Below, piece by piece: positions 38,840 to 47,648 of a stretch of 64,000 bases of DNA. Under the pieces are notes generated by a model. The model was given only the letters and a program-made list of their open reading frames with translations. It was not told the origin of the DNA and searched no databases. The position numbers and the translations under genes are program-made. Position 1 is the stretch's first letter; every line of letters starts with the position of its first letter. The DNA is from an uncultured Verrucomicrobiales bacterium (GTDB lineage: Bacteria > Verrucomicrobiota > Verrucomicrobiia > Verrucomicrobiales > DEV007): positions 62,001 through 126,000 of the forward strand of contig CALSSN010000007.1 in the NCBI GenBank assembly GCA_943789025.1, read 5' to 3'.

Positions 38840-39694
38840 ATGTCTGAGATCGCCGAAAGGATCGGAGCAACCCCTCCCCCCGGGAAAATGGCAAGCCCCA
38901 TCTTCAACTGGAGAAAACAGAGGGGCAGGCGCGTCCGACTTGCCATGTTTTTTACGGCTGCTCTTGCCCTGCATGCTCTGCTTTTTTATCTCTTCCAAGT
39001 GGTCTACCCACCGTCCAGAAGACTTGTCCGCCAGCCAGCAGGCATCACCGTGCTCTCTTCTCAGAACCCTGGATCGGTGGAACTTCTCAACGAAATTGCC
39101 GAAAGGACGCCTGCTTTTGAAGGCGGGTTAAGCGAAGGAGCAACTCTGCTTGCGGCTGAAGAAAACTTCGTTGCCGATTACGTTGCAACCTACCACAACT
39201 ATCATCCCGAACTCCTGTCGCCCTCGTCGAGTATTCTGCCAAAACCACTGCCCCCCTTGGCGACCCCTGGGGCAGTCACCCTTCCCGAAATTCCCGCGCG
39301 GTCGAGAATGCTGATATCCGTGGAACCTCTGGCTCCCGAACAACTCATTGCCACCCTCATCCTCGCGGAAGAAAAACCCGGGAATTGGATTCTTCCCAAG
39401 CCTCATCAAGTCGTTGCTCCTCCCAAGATGCTGAAAGCACTAGCCGACCTGCCGTCGTCGCCGCGGCTCCGGGTGGGCTTGAACAAGCAGGGAAAAATAA
39501 TCTTTGTTGGAATGATCAGCCTGATTTCCTCTGAGCTTGAGGGGCCTCTTCGCGCTGCAGCTTACGCCTCAAATTTCCAACCTACCGCCGCCGCGATCGA
39601 TCCCGTTGCCACCGTCGAGGACTCACCACCTCTTGCCCCAGCCATCGAATTTCTTGACCTTGTCATTCATTGGACGCATTCCAAGCGTCAGTAG
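38840..39694 (+). CDS. TonB-like envelope-spanning protein
   Basis: A 284-residue protein with a cytoplasmic basic start, one transmembrane helix (about residues 34-54, L-A-M-F-F-T-A-A-L-A-L-H-A-L-L-F), a proline-rich periplasmic stretch (L-P-K-P-L-P-P-L-A-T-P) and a C-terminal domain with R-L-R-V-G-L-N-K-Q-G-K-I-I-F-V-G. An internal histidine in the helix is compatible with TonB. I do not see the canonical TonB C-terminal motif, so this is a functional TonB analogue by position and shape, not by clear family membership. It directly follows exbD. Confidence 0.65.
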   Translation: MSEIAERIGATPPPGKMASPIFNWRKQRGRRVRLAMFFTAALALHALLFYLFQVVYPPSRRLVRQPAGITVLSSQNPGSVELLNEIAERTPAFEGGLSEGATLLAAEENFVADYVATYHNYHPELLSPSSSILPKPLPPLATPGAVTLPEIPARSRMLISVEPLAPEQLIATLILAEEKPGNWILPKPHQVVAPPKMLKALADLPSSPRLRVGLNKQGKIIFVGMISLISSELEGPLRAAAYASNFQPTAAAIDPVATVEDSPPLAPAIEFLDLVIHWTHSKRQ

Positions 39695-39721
39695 CAATTC
39701 AACCAATCCCCCACCCAGCCG

Positions 39722-39961
39722 ATGTTTCACATTTCCATGGCGACGCTCATCTGCCTCTACCTTGCCGCCCTCTCCATCTCCTTGATGGCGATCTGGCTGG
39801 GAGTCGTCGCAATGCGGACAAGGCGCGAGGGAAATTCGCGAAAGGGAATCAGTCTCTGTCGAATCTGTGGGTTTGCCTTCAGACCGCCCGAAAGCCAGTC
39901 AGTCTTCAGATGTCCGCAATGTGAGAGTCTCAACGAACGAAAAAGGCTCAGAGAGATTTAG
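39722..39961 (+). CDS. Small membrane protein with zinc ribbon
   Basis: A 79-residue protein. An N-terminal transmembrane helix (residues about 5-28, M-A-T-L-I-C-L-Y-L-A-A-L-S-I-S-L-M-A-I-W) is followed by a basic linker and a C4 zinc-ribbon: L-C-R-I-C-G-F-A-F then F-R-C-P-Q-C-E-S. It sits at the end of the exbB-exbD-tonB-like cluster, 27 bases after the previous stop, so probably co-transcribed. Function unknown. Confidence 0.7.
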   Translation: MFHISMATLICLYLAALSISLMAIWLGVVAMRTRREGNSRKGISLCRICGFAFRPPESQSVFRCPQCESLNERKRLREI

Positions 39962-40086
39962 AAATTTAATCAAGAGACGCAGTGCGCGGGTAGATTTCAC
40001 TTTCCAGAGCGCCTCCGGCATGGAACCTAACCTTACGCTGTGCAGGAAAAATCTGCAGAATTCATAAATTCAACCAACCAGTAACA

Positions 40087-41337
40087 ATGCAAGAACGAAG
40101 GGTCGCCATCACAGGAGTCGGAGTGGTCTCTCCTAATGGAAATGATCTCACCAGTTTCTGGGAGAGCATGAAGAACGGCCGCAGCGGCATCGGATACATC
40201 GAGTCTCTCGATACTACCGACTACAGCTGCAAAATCGCCGGAGAGGTCACTGACTTCGATCCCAAGCCTTTTTATAAAAACCCAAAAGACGCGCGAAGAT
40301 CAGACCGCTACACCCACCTTGCCATCGCGGCCGCCAAAATGGCTCTCGGCGATTCCGGGATGGATCCTGATTCTGTAGACAGGACCCGGGTCGGCGTCAT
40401 GGTCGGTAGTGGGATTGGAGGACTGCAGACTCTGGAAACCCAGCACCAGGTCCTCCTCGAGAAAAATCCTTCGCGTGTTTCGCCCTTTCTCATCCCAATG
40501 ATGATCAGCAATATCGCCAGTGGCCTGATCTCCATGGAGTATGGCTTCGCCGGTCCGAACATGGTGATTGTCACTGCTTGTGCGACCTCGAATCACAACA
40601 TTGGCGAGGCGTGGCGTATGATTAAATTCGGTGACGCCGACGCATTCGTCGCAGGCGGTGCCGAGGCTTCTATTTGTAAAATGGGGCTCTCCGGCTTTGG
40701 CAATATGAAAGCGCTCAGCAGCCGCAATGACGATCCGGAAGGTGCTTCCAGGCCTTTCGACGTGGACCGGGACGGCTTTGTCATGGGCGAAGGTGCAGGT
40801 GTCGTTGTGCTGGAAGAAATGGAGCACGCCAGAAAGCGTGGTGCACGCATCTATGGCGAGCTTCTTGGTTACGGAGTCTCCGCCGATGCCTACCACATGA
40901 CTTCACCCCATCCCGAGGGAGAAGGTGCTGCCCGCTGCATGAGGATGGCTCTCAAGCATGCTGGAATTGCTCCGGAGGACGTCGACTACGTCAACGCGCA
41001 CGGAACGTCGACCGGTCTGGGAGATGTCTGTGAGACCAAGGCAATCAAAGCGACCTTCGGCAACCACGCCTCAGACGGTCTCGTCGTCAGTTCCACCAAA
41101 TCGATGACCGGCCACCTTCTCGGAGCTGCTGGCGGGGTCGAACTTGCTGCCTGCCTGATGGCAATGAAAGAAGGAGTCGTTCCGCCCACCATCAACCTCG
41201 ACAACCCTGATATCGAGCAAGGCTGTGACCTCGACTATGTCCCGCATGAGGCCCGCGAAATGAATGTCAAAGTCGCCATCAGCAACTCCTTTGGTTTCGG
41301 CGGTCACAATGCCTCGGTGATCGTGAGGAGTGTCTAG
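40087..41337 (+). CDS. fabF: Beta-ketoacyl-ACP synthase II (FabF)
   Basis: A 416-residue condensing enzyme of fatty acid elongation. The catalytic triad is Cys165 in V-T-A-C-A-T-S-N, His305 in N-A-H-G-T-S-T-G and His343 in T-G-H-L-L-G-A-A-G-G. The start V-A-I-T-G-V-G-V-V-S-P-N-G and the end N-S-F-G-F-G-G-H-N-A-S are typical. Full length and frame intact. No acpP immediately upstream in the window, which is unusual but not rare. It converges with the PBP gene. Confidence 0.97.
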   Translation: MQERRVAITGVGVVSPNGNDLTSFWESMKNGRSGIGYIESLDTTDYSCKIAGEVTDFDPKPFYKNPKDARRSDRYTHLAIAAAKMALGDSGMDPDSVDRTRVGVMVGSGIGGLQTLETQHQVLLEKNPSRVSPFLIPMMISNIASGLISMEYGFAGPNMVIVTACATSNHNIGEAWRMIKFGDADAFVAGGAEASICKMGLSGFGNMKALSSRNDDPEGASRPFDVDRDGFVMGEGAGVVVLEEMEHARKRGARIYGELLGYGVSADAYHMTSPHPEGEGAARCMRMALKHAGIAPEDVDYVNAHGTSTGLGDVCETKAIKATFGNHASDGLVVSSTKSMTGHLLGAAGGVELAACLMAMKEGVVPPTINLDNPDIEQGCDLDYVPHEAREMNVKVAISNSFGFGGHNASVIVRSV

Positions 41338-41482
41338 CTCGACTTCGGGAGGCCAAGGCCAAGGCTGCTTCCTCGCCCACCTCTCTTTCTTCCACTGGCT
41401 GAACCCCGGGTTCGGCAAAGATCATATCCCCTTCCGGGCCAGTCGAAAATTTTTTGGGCGTTTCCTGGTCAGTGCTTCCAGC

Positions 41483-44047
41483 CTAATCAATAATTTCCAC
41501 TGGGCGGGGAGGCTTCAAGCGGATCTGATATTTGGGATTCCCAAGGTAGGCTGAGCGCATGGTTGTGGCCCGCTTGACCTCCAAGGGGTAACCTTGCGAG
41601 GTTCCGTCATTCTCTCCTACCGGCAGCATGGCCACTGCTTTGAGGGTCGGTTGAAATGCCTGATATGGATCTTCACCAATCACCGTGGGCGACACCAGCT
41701 GCACGCCCCCTCCGAACCCATTGCCTGCACCGGGCATCAGACTTGGAGGTTCTTCTTCCTTTGGTTCGAGGGCCACAGCCAGAATTTGCGAAGCAACAGG
41801 CTCTCCGGAATGTAGATCACAAAACCGTCTGAGGCGCACTCGGCTCCCTACCACTTCACTGTAAGTTGTCCTCACTGAAATGAGTCGTCCTTGATCGTTC
41901 TTTTTTTGCTCGTAACACGCGTCGGTAGCAGCATGCCCGCTTCGCTTGCAGATCTCGACTGTTTTGAGGCCAGCTGGCCGGGAAAATGGGGCCGGAGGGT
42001 AATCCTCAGAGGACGCATTCATGATGTCGACCCAGATTGGGAGTGCCAGCGCATTGGAAAAAGCTTTTTCGAAAATTGTCCTCGGCTGGTCAAACCCCAC
42101 CCAGACTCCGGAGGTCAATTGATTGCTGTAGCCAAGAAACCAGAGATCTTTGAAGTTGTAATGGGTTCCTGTTTTGCCCGCCACCGGATCCAACGTTAAG
42201 CCAAGCTCTGCAACATTTGCTGCCGTGCCTTTCTTCGGAACCTCGACCAGACAACTGTGCACCTGATACGCGGCGGTTGGACTGATCACCTGGAGAGCCG
42301 ATTCCTCCGGCTTTTCTTTCTGGTAAATTGTCCGTTCATTGTCATCAATGATTTTCCGGATAAAATACATCGAAGCCGGACGCTTACCGCCCTGCGGGAA
42401 TGCCGTGTAAGCCAAAGTCATCTCCGCCAGTGATGCCCCGCTGCTGCCGAGGTAGGAAGCTGGAAAATCTTTGATCGGCGAGGAAATTCCTAGCCTGGCT
42501 GCGGTTTCCTTCAAACGGTCGAGCCCGACTTGCTCTCCAAGGCGCACTGTTGCCGCATTCATCGACTGCACCAGCGCATCCCGGGCGGTCACCTCCTTAT
42601 TCGAGTAGTCCTGGCCCGAGGCTTCCAGTCCCCATTCCCCAAGAATCCCCGTCAGCCCGCCTATCATCACTCTTCTGTTATCAATCGGAGTGTCCTTTAA
42701 AAGAGTGCCCGGATAAATACTTCCTTCTTCGAAGGCAGAAGCGAAAACAATCGGCGTAAAGGCTGTTCCGACCGCTCGCTTTGCGAGCAGCGCCCGGTCG
42801 TATTCGCTGTCTGCAAAATTTCTACCCCCAATAAGAGCCCGCACAGCGCCGGTCTTGTTATCGATCGTCAATGCTGCAGCCTGCAGGTAGTCAGGCGATG
42901 GCCGTTTCGTCGAGGGGTGGATTTCCTCGGCGGTCAGTTTTTGCTCATAATCATCGATGATTCGCCGGAACTGCTGGTAGGTCTGGTGCCTGTATTGCGG
43001 CCTTTCTTCAATCGTCTGCAGACGCTCCAGAACCGCCTTCTCCGCAGCTGCCTGTAACTTACTGTCGATCGTCGTATAGATGTGAAATCCACCTGACAGC
43101 GCCCGCTGATTTCCCAGATTATCCACCACCCGCTGACGAATCTGCTCATACACATAGTTTGACCATTCCTCTTCGGTCACTTTCGCCGCCGTCCGAATCG
43201 GCGTCTCCTGCCAGAGGTCTCTCTCCTCCGCACTGATCATGTCCTCGATCACCATCCTTCCGAGCACATAGTCCCGGCGCTCTTTTGAGCGGCTAGGATA
43301 GCGCCGAGGCGAATACGCATTCGGACTCTTCGGCATTCCTGCGAGGATTGCGCTCTCTCCCATGGTCAAGTCCTTGACCGGCTTGCCAAAATACCCCTCC
43401 GCTGCGGAAGAAATACCATGATAGCCCTCGCCAAAATAAATTCGGTTCAGGTAGAGCTCCAAGATCTTTGCCTTGCTGATACGCTTTTCGATCCGTCGCG
43501 CCAGGAATGCCTCAGTGATCTTTCTTTCCAGACCACCTTTCAGGCCGTAGGCATCACGCCCTAACTGCATCGTAATCGTGCTCGCTCCGTGCGCGCGCGC
43601 CCCAGACTTTCGAAGGTTTCTAAAGGCCGCCCTGAAAATTCCAAAGTAATCGATGCCGTTATGCTTGAAGTAACGGCTGTCCTCAGTCGCGGTCATGGCC
43701 TGCACGAGATAAAAAGGAATCTCATCCAAGGTAACCGGTCGACGGTTTTGAACATACATTCTCCCCAACTCTTTGCCCTGGCGGTCGTAGATGACGCTGG
43801 CTTTCTCCAGGTCGCCTATTGCACCGAGGTCAAATTCCTGTGCCCGATCATAAAATGGCCGGAGAAATAGTAGAAGACCGAGGAAGGCCATCATCCCAGC
43901 GCCAGCGAAGATCAGAAGGACCCATCGAAACCAACGGGCTGCGAACCAGCGCCGCCGATAGAGTTCGACAGGCTGGGTGCTGCTGGCTTCCTGGTCAGAA
44001 TCTTCTTCTGGGGAGCCGTCTTTCCTCTTGATGAGATCGCCGATCAT
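41483..44047 (-). CDS. Class A penicillin-binding protein with atypical transpeptidase active site
   Basis: An 854-residue bifunctional peptidoglycan synthase: N-terminal cytoplasmic tail, one transmembrane helix (about 40-63), GT51 glycosyltransferase domain with E-D-S-R-Y-F-K-H (about 122-129), G-A-S-T-I-T-M-Q-L and R-K-I-T-E-A-F-L-A-R-R-I-E, then the penicillin-binding domain. The S-x-N motif (S-M-N, 495-497) and K-T-G-T (625-628) are intact. The SxxK position, where R-x-x-G-S-x-x-K-P is expected, reads R-A-V-G-T-A-F-T-P (428-431), so both the nucleophilic serine and the lysine are replaced by threonine (codons 42755-42766). The transpeptidase may be inactive and the protein may work as a glycosyltransferase. 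Confidence 0.93.
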   Translation of the reverse strand: MIGDLIKRKDGSPEEDSDQEASSTQPVELYRRRWFAARWFRWVLLIFAGAGMMAFLGLLLFLRPFYDRAQEFDLGAIGDLEKASVIYDRQGKELGRMYVQNRRPVTLDEIPFYLVQAMTATEDSRYFKHNGIDYFGIFRAAFRNLRKSGARAHGASTITMQLGRDAYGLKGGLERKITEAFLARRIEKRISKAKILELYLNRIYFGEGYHGISSAAEGYFGKPVKDLTMGESAILAGMPKSPNAYSPRRYPSRSKERRDYVLGRMVIEDMISAEERDLWQETPIRTAAKVTEEEWSNYVYEQIRQRVVDNLGNQRALSGGFHIYTTIDSKLQAAAEKAVLERLQTIEERPQYRHQTYQQFRRIIDDYEQKLTAEEIHPSTKRPSPDYLQAAALTIDNKTGAVRALIGGRNFADSEYDRALLAKRAVGTAFTPIVFASAFEEGSIYPGTLLKDTPIDNRRVMIGGLTGILGEWGLEASGQDYSNKEVTARDALVQSMNAATVRLGEQVGLDRLKETAARLGISSPIKDFPASYLGSSGASLAEMTLAYTAFPQGGKRPASMYFIRKIIDDNERTIYQKEKPEESALQVISPTAAYQVHSCLVEVPKKGTAANVAELGLTLDPVAGKTGTHYNFKDLWFLGYSNQLTSGVWVGFDQPRTIFEKAFSNALALPIWVDIMNASSEDYPPAPFSRPAGLKTVEICKRSGHAATDACYEQKKNDQGRLISVRTTYSEVVGSRVRLRRFCDLHSGEPVASQILAVALEPKEEEPPSLMPGAGNGFGGGVQLVSPTVIGEDPYQAFQPTLKAVAMLPVGENDGTSQGYPLEVKRATTMRSAYLGNPKYQIRLKPPRPVEIID

Positions 44048-44075
44048 CGGTCTTGCCGGAGAGCAATTCTAGGCC

Positions 44076-45320
44076 GTGTTTGCTTGTGATACCATGAGGA
44101 ATCCTCACAAACTCGATCCTACTGACAATTCCCAGCCTGACGCATCTGCTGCCCTGCCGGGCAATATCTTTGCCGCAGTCTCCGCAGCCTGCAACCATCA
44201 AGTCCCATTCAGTCGGATCATGGCCGAGTCTCTTTACGGCTCAGGGGGCTACTATCGCAGTGCAGGCAACCGTTCCATTGGACGCGCCGGAGATTTCTTT
44301 ACCAGTGTCAGCGTCGGCCCTCTTTTTGGTGAACTCCTGGCCCGTCATTGCCTTGAGCTCTGGCAGCAGATCGGACGGCCTGAACGTTTCGCCCTCGTCG
44401 AACAGGGAGCCCACGACGGGCAACTGATGGCAGATCTCCTGGCCGCTGCCAGGGAACTTGATCCAGCCCTTCACAAAGCCATCGACCCTTGGATCATCGA
44501 GCCGCTCCCTGAGCTTGCTGAGATGCAGGAAACCACTCTCGGTGGCACGGTTGGCTCAGCTCCCTCCCTCCAGAACCTCCCTGCCGATCTCTCCGCCGGT
44601 CTTTTTTACTGCAATGAACTCGTCGACGCCTTTCCCGTTGCCAGAGTTCGACATGCGGGAGACGGAACGTGGCAGGAATTCCACCTGACCCTCGATGGGT
44701 TTCAGTGGCGAGAGCCCTCGTCTGCCACCGTCAAAGAGGAGCTCTCCCGAATCAGTGCGCGGCACAATCTTCCTGAAGGTTATGAAACGGAAATCCATCT
44801 CGATGCTCTCGACTGGATGCGTGCACTCGCCGCCTCTCCGTTTTCAGGACATGTTCTCATCATCGACTACGGCTTCCTCGAAGACGATTACTACCACTCC
44901 GATCGCACCTGCGGCACTCTGCAAGCCTACTGTGACCATCAGAAAGTGGAGATCGATGCGTCGCGATTAGGGAAAATAGATCTCACCGCTCACGTCAATT
45001 TCTCCAGACTTCTTGAAACAGCCAAAGCACTCGACATGGCCTTCCTCGGATTCCAATCGCAGAGCGCTTTCCTCACCCGGCTGGCAGCCGATTGGCTGAT
45101 GGACATCGAGAAAAACCGCGATCCGAAACAAGAAAACTTTTCAAAACGGATCCGCCAGTTTCAAACCCTCACCCACCCAGGCATGCTCGGCAGTCAATTC
45201 CACGCGCTTGGCCTCTGGAAAAATCCGAGTGCAATCCCTGATTCCGCCCCGCCCCTTCTAACTGCCTTTCCCCAAACGGGTGAGACGGACAAGCTCTTGC
45301 GCCCGACGCCGCGATCGTAA
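44076..45320 (+). CDS. MidA/NDUFAF7-family SAM-dependent methyltransferase
   Basis: About 410 residues of the MidA-type (PF02636) methyltransferase family, whose mitochondrial member NDUFAF7 methylates an arginine in complex I. Characteristic text: Y-G-S-G-G-Y-Y near the start, G-R-A-G-D-F-F-T-S-V-S-V-G-P-L-F-G, E-Q-G-A-H-D-G-Q-L, L-F-Y-C-N-E-L-V-D-A-F-P and D-L-T-A-H-V-N-F. The ATG at 44094 (M-R-N-P-H-K) is as good as 44076. The 3' end overlaps the convergent glycosyltransferase gene by 63 bases (45258-45320). Confidence 0.9.
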   Translation: MFACDTMRNPHKLDPTDNSQPDASAALPGNIFAAVSAACNHQVPFSRIMAESLYGSGGYYRSAGNRSIGRAGDFFTSVSVGPLFGELLARHCLELWQQIGRPERFALVEQGAHDGQLMADLLAAARELDPALHKAIDPWIIEPLPELAEMQETTLGGTVGSAPSLQNLPADLSAGLFYCNELVDAFPVARVRHAGDGTWQEFHLTLDGFQWREPSSATVKEELSRISARHNLPEGYETEIHLDALDWMRALAASPFSGHVLIIDYGFLEDDYYHSDRTCGTLQAYCDHQKVEIDASRLGKIDLTAHVNFSRLLETAKALDMAFLGFQSQSAFLTRLAADWLMDIEKNRDPKQENFSKRIRQFQTLTHPGMLGSQFHALGLWKNPSAIPDSAPPLLTAFPQTGETDKLLRPTPRS

Positions 45321-46076
45321 GCCTGCTGCCGCGATGGCCATGCCGATCCTGGCCGAGGCGAGCAGTCCCTGGCCGCTCACTTTCTGCTCACCTGCCAGGC
45401 GCGCGCCTTCGGGGATCGGCAATCTCCCTATTCTTCCTCCCAGCAAAGCTGCTTTCACCTGGGCCTCGATCGTCCATCCCCACACGTATTCTTCCAGTCT
45501 CATGCTCTCGAAAAACTCCCGACGGATCACCCGTAACGGTGCCAGGTCCAAAAAATACCTCCCCCCGAGCATCGCAGCCCAGAGTCCGAGTGCGAGGTTC
45601 GGCAGAGTACGAGCGAGGCTTCTCCGCATTCCTCCGGGACCTTGCCTCCAAGTTCGCTCGCCGAGGACGAGGTCCCATCCTCCCTGGGCTTCGCCAGCAT
45701 CATAAAATTGCCATATTTTCATGAGGTCTTCCGGCGCGTTGGCGCCATCCCCGGCCGCGAAAAGATAGGCCTCCGGCAGATATCCCGCAGCCTCTACGGC
45801 ACAAATTCCGGCAAGACACCCATGCCCGTAACCTCGCTGCGTAACCTCTCCCACCAGAGCACCTTCCCGGGCAGCCTGCTCCGCAGATCCATCAGTCGTC
45901 CCGTTCAAACCTACCGCGATCACGCCACCGCAACGTGAAACAACCCACTCCCGAGATCCCGCCACCACCGCACCAATACATGCCTCCTCATCGCAAACAG
46001 GAATAATGAGGGCAACCGGAATGCGCTCCCGCGCTTCTTCACTTTTTACAGACGTTAACTCAGATACGGTACTCAT
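45258..46076 (-). CDS. Family 2 glycosyltransferase
   Basis: About 272 residues. GT-A fold start V-A-L-I-I-P-V-C-D-E-E-A-C-I-G, then V-G-L-N-G-T-T-D-G-S, and the metal-binding region A-A-G-D-G-A-N-A-P-E-D-L where a D-x-D or similar normally sits, so the triad is only partly matched. Later L-G-E-R-T-W-R-Q-G and V-W-G-W-T-I-E-A-Q fit polyprenol-linked GT2 members. ATG 46076 (M-S-T-V-S-E-L) is preferred over 46103. Its 3' end overlaps the convergent methyltransferase gene. Acceptor unknown. Confidence 0.8.
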   Translation of the reverse strand: MSTVSELTSVKSEEARERIPVALIIPVCDEEACIGAVVAGSREWVVSRCGGVIAVGLNGTTDGSAEQAAREGALVGEVTQRGYGHGCLAGICAVEAAGYLPEAYLFAAGDGANAPEDLMKIWQFYDAGEAQGGWDLVLGERTWRQGPGGMRRSLARTLPNLALGLWAAMLGGRYFLDLAPLRVIRREFFESMRLEEYVWGWTIEAQVKAALLGGRIGRLPIPEGARLAGEQKVSGQGLLASARIGMAIAAAGLRSRRRAQELVRLTRLGKGS

Positions 46077-46220
46077 GGCAGGAACCTCGACCCCTGAAGG
46101 CAAAGAACCTTACACGTCCCTGAGTATCAAATCACCCTTCTCTCAAAAAGAGGGTTGCGGGGAATGCGATCCAGAGCATCTTTCCCGTCCGCAGCCCTCC
46201 TAGGCTGTGCCGACCTTATT

Positions 46221-46305
<85 letters not shown>

Positions 46306-46319
46306 TTTTTGATAAGAGA

Positions 46320-46353
46320 GGGGGCTACGCAATCCGCGTAGTCCCCTTTTTTT
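46320..46353 (+). terminator. Rho-independent terminator after tRNA-Leu
   Basis: GGGGGCTACGC-AATCC-GCGTAGTCCCC with one G-T wobble, then seven T. It starts 15 bases after the CCA end. Confidence 0.92.
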
Positions 46354-46561
46354 CGGCCGTTGTTCTCCGCCACCTTGGCTGTGGGAGCGAACTACTCTAC
46401 GGGATGAACCTGCGCTATCGCCGGGCCTGGAGATCCCATGCTCCGAATGCAAAAATCCGCCATCCTTATCCCCGCCTTTTTGCGCTCCTCATGGCTTGGC
46501 AAAATATCACTGTTTCCTGTCACCACCCGCCGCTTTTTCCAGCCCGTCTCTCCTCCTCCTG

Positions 46562-47395
46562 TTACCACTCTCTCCCTTCGCCCCCGTCCAGAGGGCCTAT
46601 TGCTACGCGAAACCCTCGGTTATGGCGACGCTGATTGGGCGCCAGTTTCAGACGCGCCGAAGAGCGACTGATCGATGGGGAACTCAGCCACCCGCCCCCC
46701 CGAATCACGCGGTCGGGTCCTTTCTTCGAACCGAGAGGGTTCAGCACTGCAAGGCCAAAATAACTGTCTGCATACTTATCCCAACACCACTCCCAGACAT
46801 TGCCATACATGTCGAAAAACCCCCAGGCATTCGGCTTTCTGGTGGCTACCGGGTGGGTCTTTCCACCCGAGTTGAACGAACACCACGCCATCTCATCGAA
46901 TTCTCCGGAGAAATCACCTGTTGATCCCGCACGGCAGGCATACTCCCACTGAGCTTCGCTTGGAAGCGAATAGGCGCTGCCCTTTTTCAATCGTCCTCTC
47001 TGCCTTTCCATCTGGGTCAGCCGATGGCAGAACTCCATGGCCTCTATCCAGTTCACATTCTCGATTGGCAGGTTGGCGCCCTTGAACCAGCCTGGCTGGC
47101 TTCCCATCAATCGTTGCCACTGATCCTGTGTCACCTCAGTCGCTGCGAGGTGGTATCCTGACAGCCTGACTTCCCGCACCGGCAACTCGTTGGCTCCTCC
47201 GCCCCCGATCAGATCTCCCATCCGGAAACTCCCAGACGGGACCCAGATCATTTTTTGAGCGATGCCATTGACAAAAGTTTTTTGCCCCTGACTCAAATCG
47301 CGGGCTGTGATCGAGGCCGAATCTTCAGCAAATGCGGAGCAGGAAACCCAAAGAAAAAAGAGCAGCACTCGTGGAGTGAAATGCGCAATCTTCAT
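46562..47395 (-). CDS. Secreted SUMF1/formylglycine-generating-enzyme-like protein
   Basis: About 277 residues with a signal peptide (F-T-P-R-V-L-L-F-F-L-W-V-S-C-S-A-F-A). The SUMF1 (FGE-sulfatase) domain shows F-R-M-G-D near the start, E-V-T-Q-D-Q-W, L-P-S-E-A-Q-W-E-Y-A-C-R-A-G, D-M-Y-G-N-V-W-E-W-C and R-V-I-R-G-G-G-W, ending R-R-H-N-R-G-F-R-V-A. Such domains either make formylglycine in sulfatases or act as binding scaffolds; no sulfatase gene is in the window. I start at ATG 47395 (M-K-I-A-H-F). Just downstream, the region 46354-46561 shows nothing I can support. Confidence 0.9.
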   Translation of the reverse strand: MKIAHFTPRVLLFFLWVSCSAFAEDSASITARDLSQGQKTFVNGIAQKMIWVPSGSFRMGDLIGGGGANELPVREVRLSGYHLAATEVTQDQWQRLMGSQPGWFKGANLPIENVNWIEAMEFCHRLTQMERQRGRLKKGSAYSLPSEAQWEYACRAGSTGDFSGEFDEMAWCSFNSGGKTHPVATRKPNAWGFFDMYGNVWEWCWDKYADSYFGLAVLNPLGSKKGPDRVIRGGGWLSSPSISRSSARLKLAPNQRRHNRGFRVAIGPLDGGEGREW

Positions 47396-47648
47396 GCCAA
47401 GATGATGAACGAAAGATGGCTTGGGAGGCAAGTGGTAAATAATTCCACTTTATCTTGGCAGCCGAGTTACCCTCCCGCGAAGCCGCACTCGATCGCGTTC
47501 AGCCGTCGGCAATCGTCGTGCGTTTCTTCGCATGGCATCGGTTCTGGACAAAATCCCACAGGGAATCCTGCCAGGAAGAAGTACTATCCACTACCCGGGG
47601 ATTGCCACGCCGTCCCACCCAGACTATTCTGAGCAGACGGCCCCCGCC

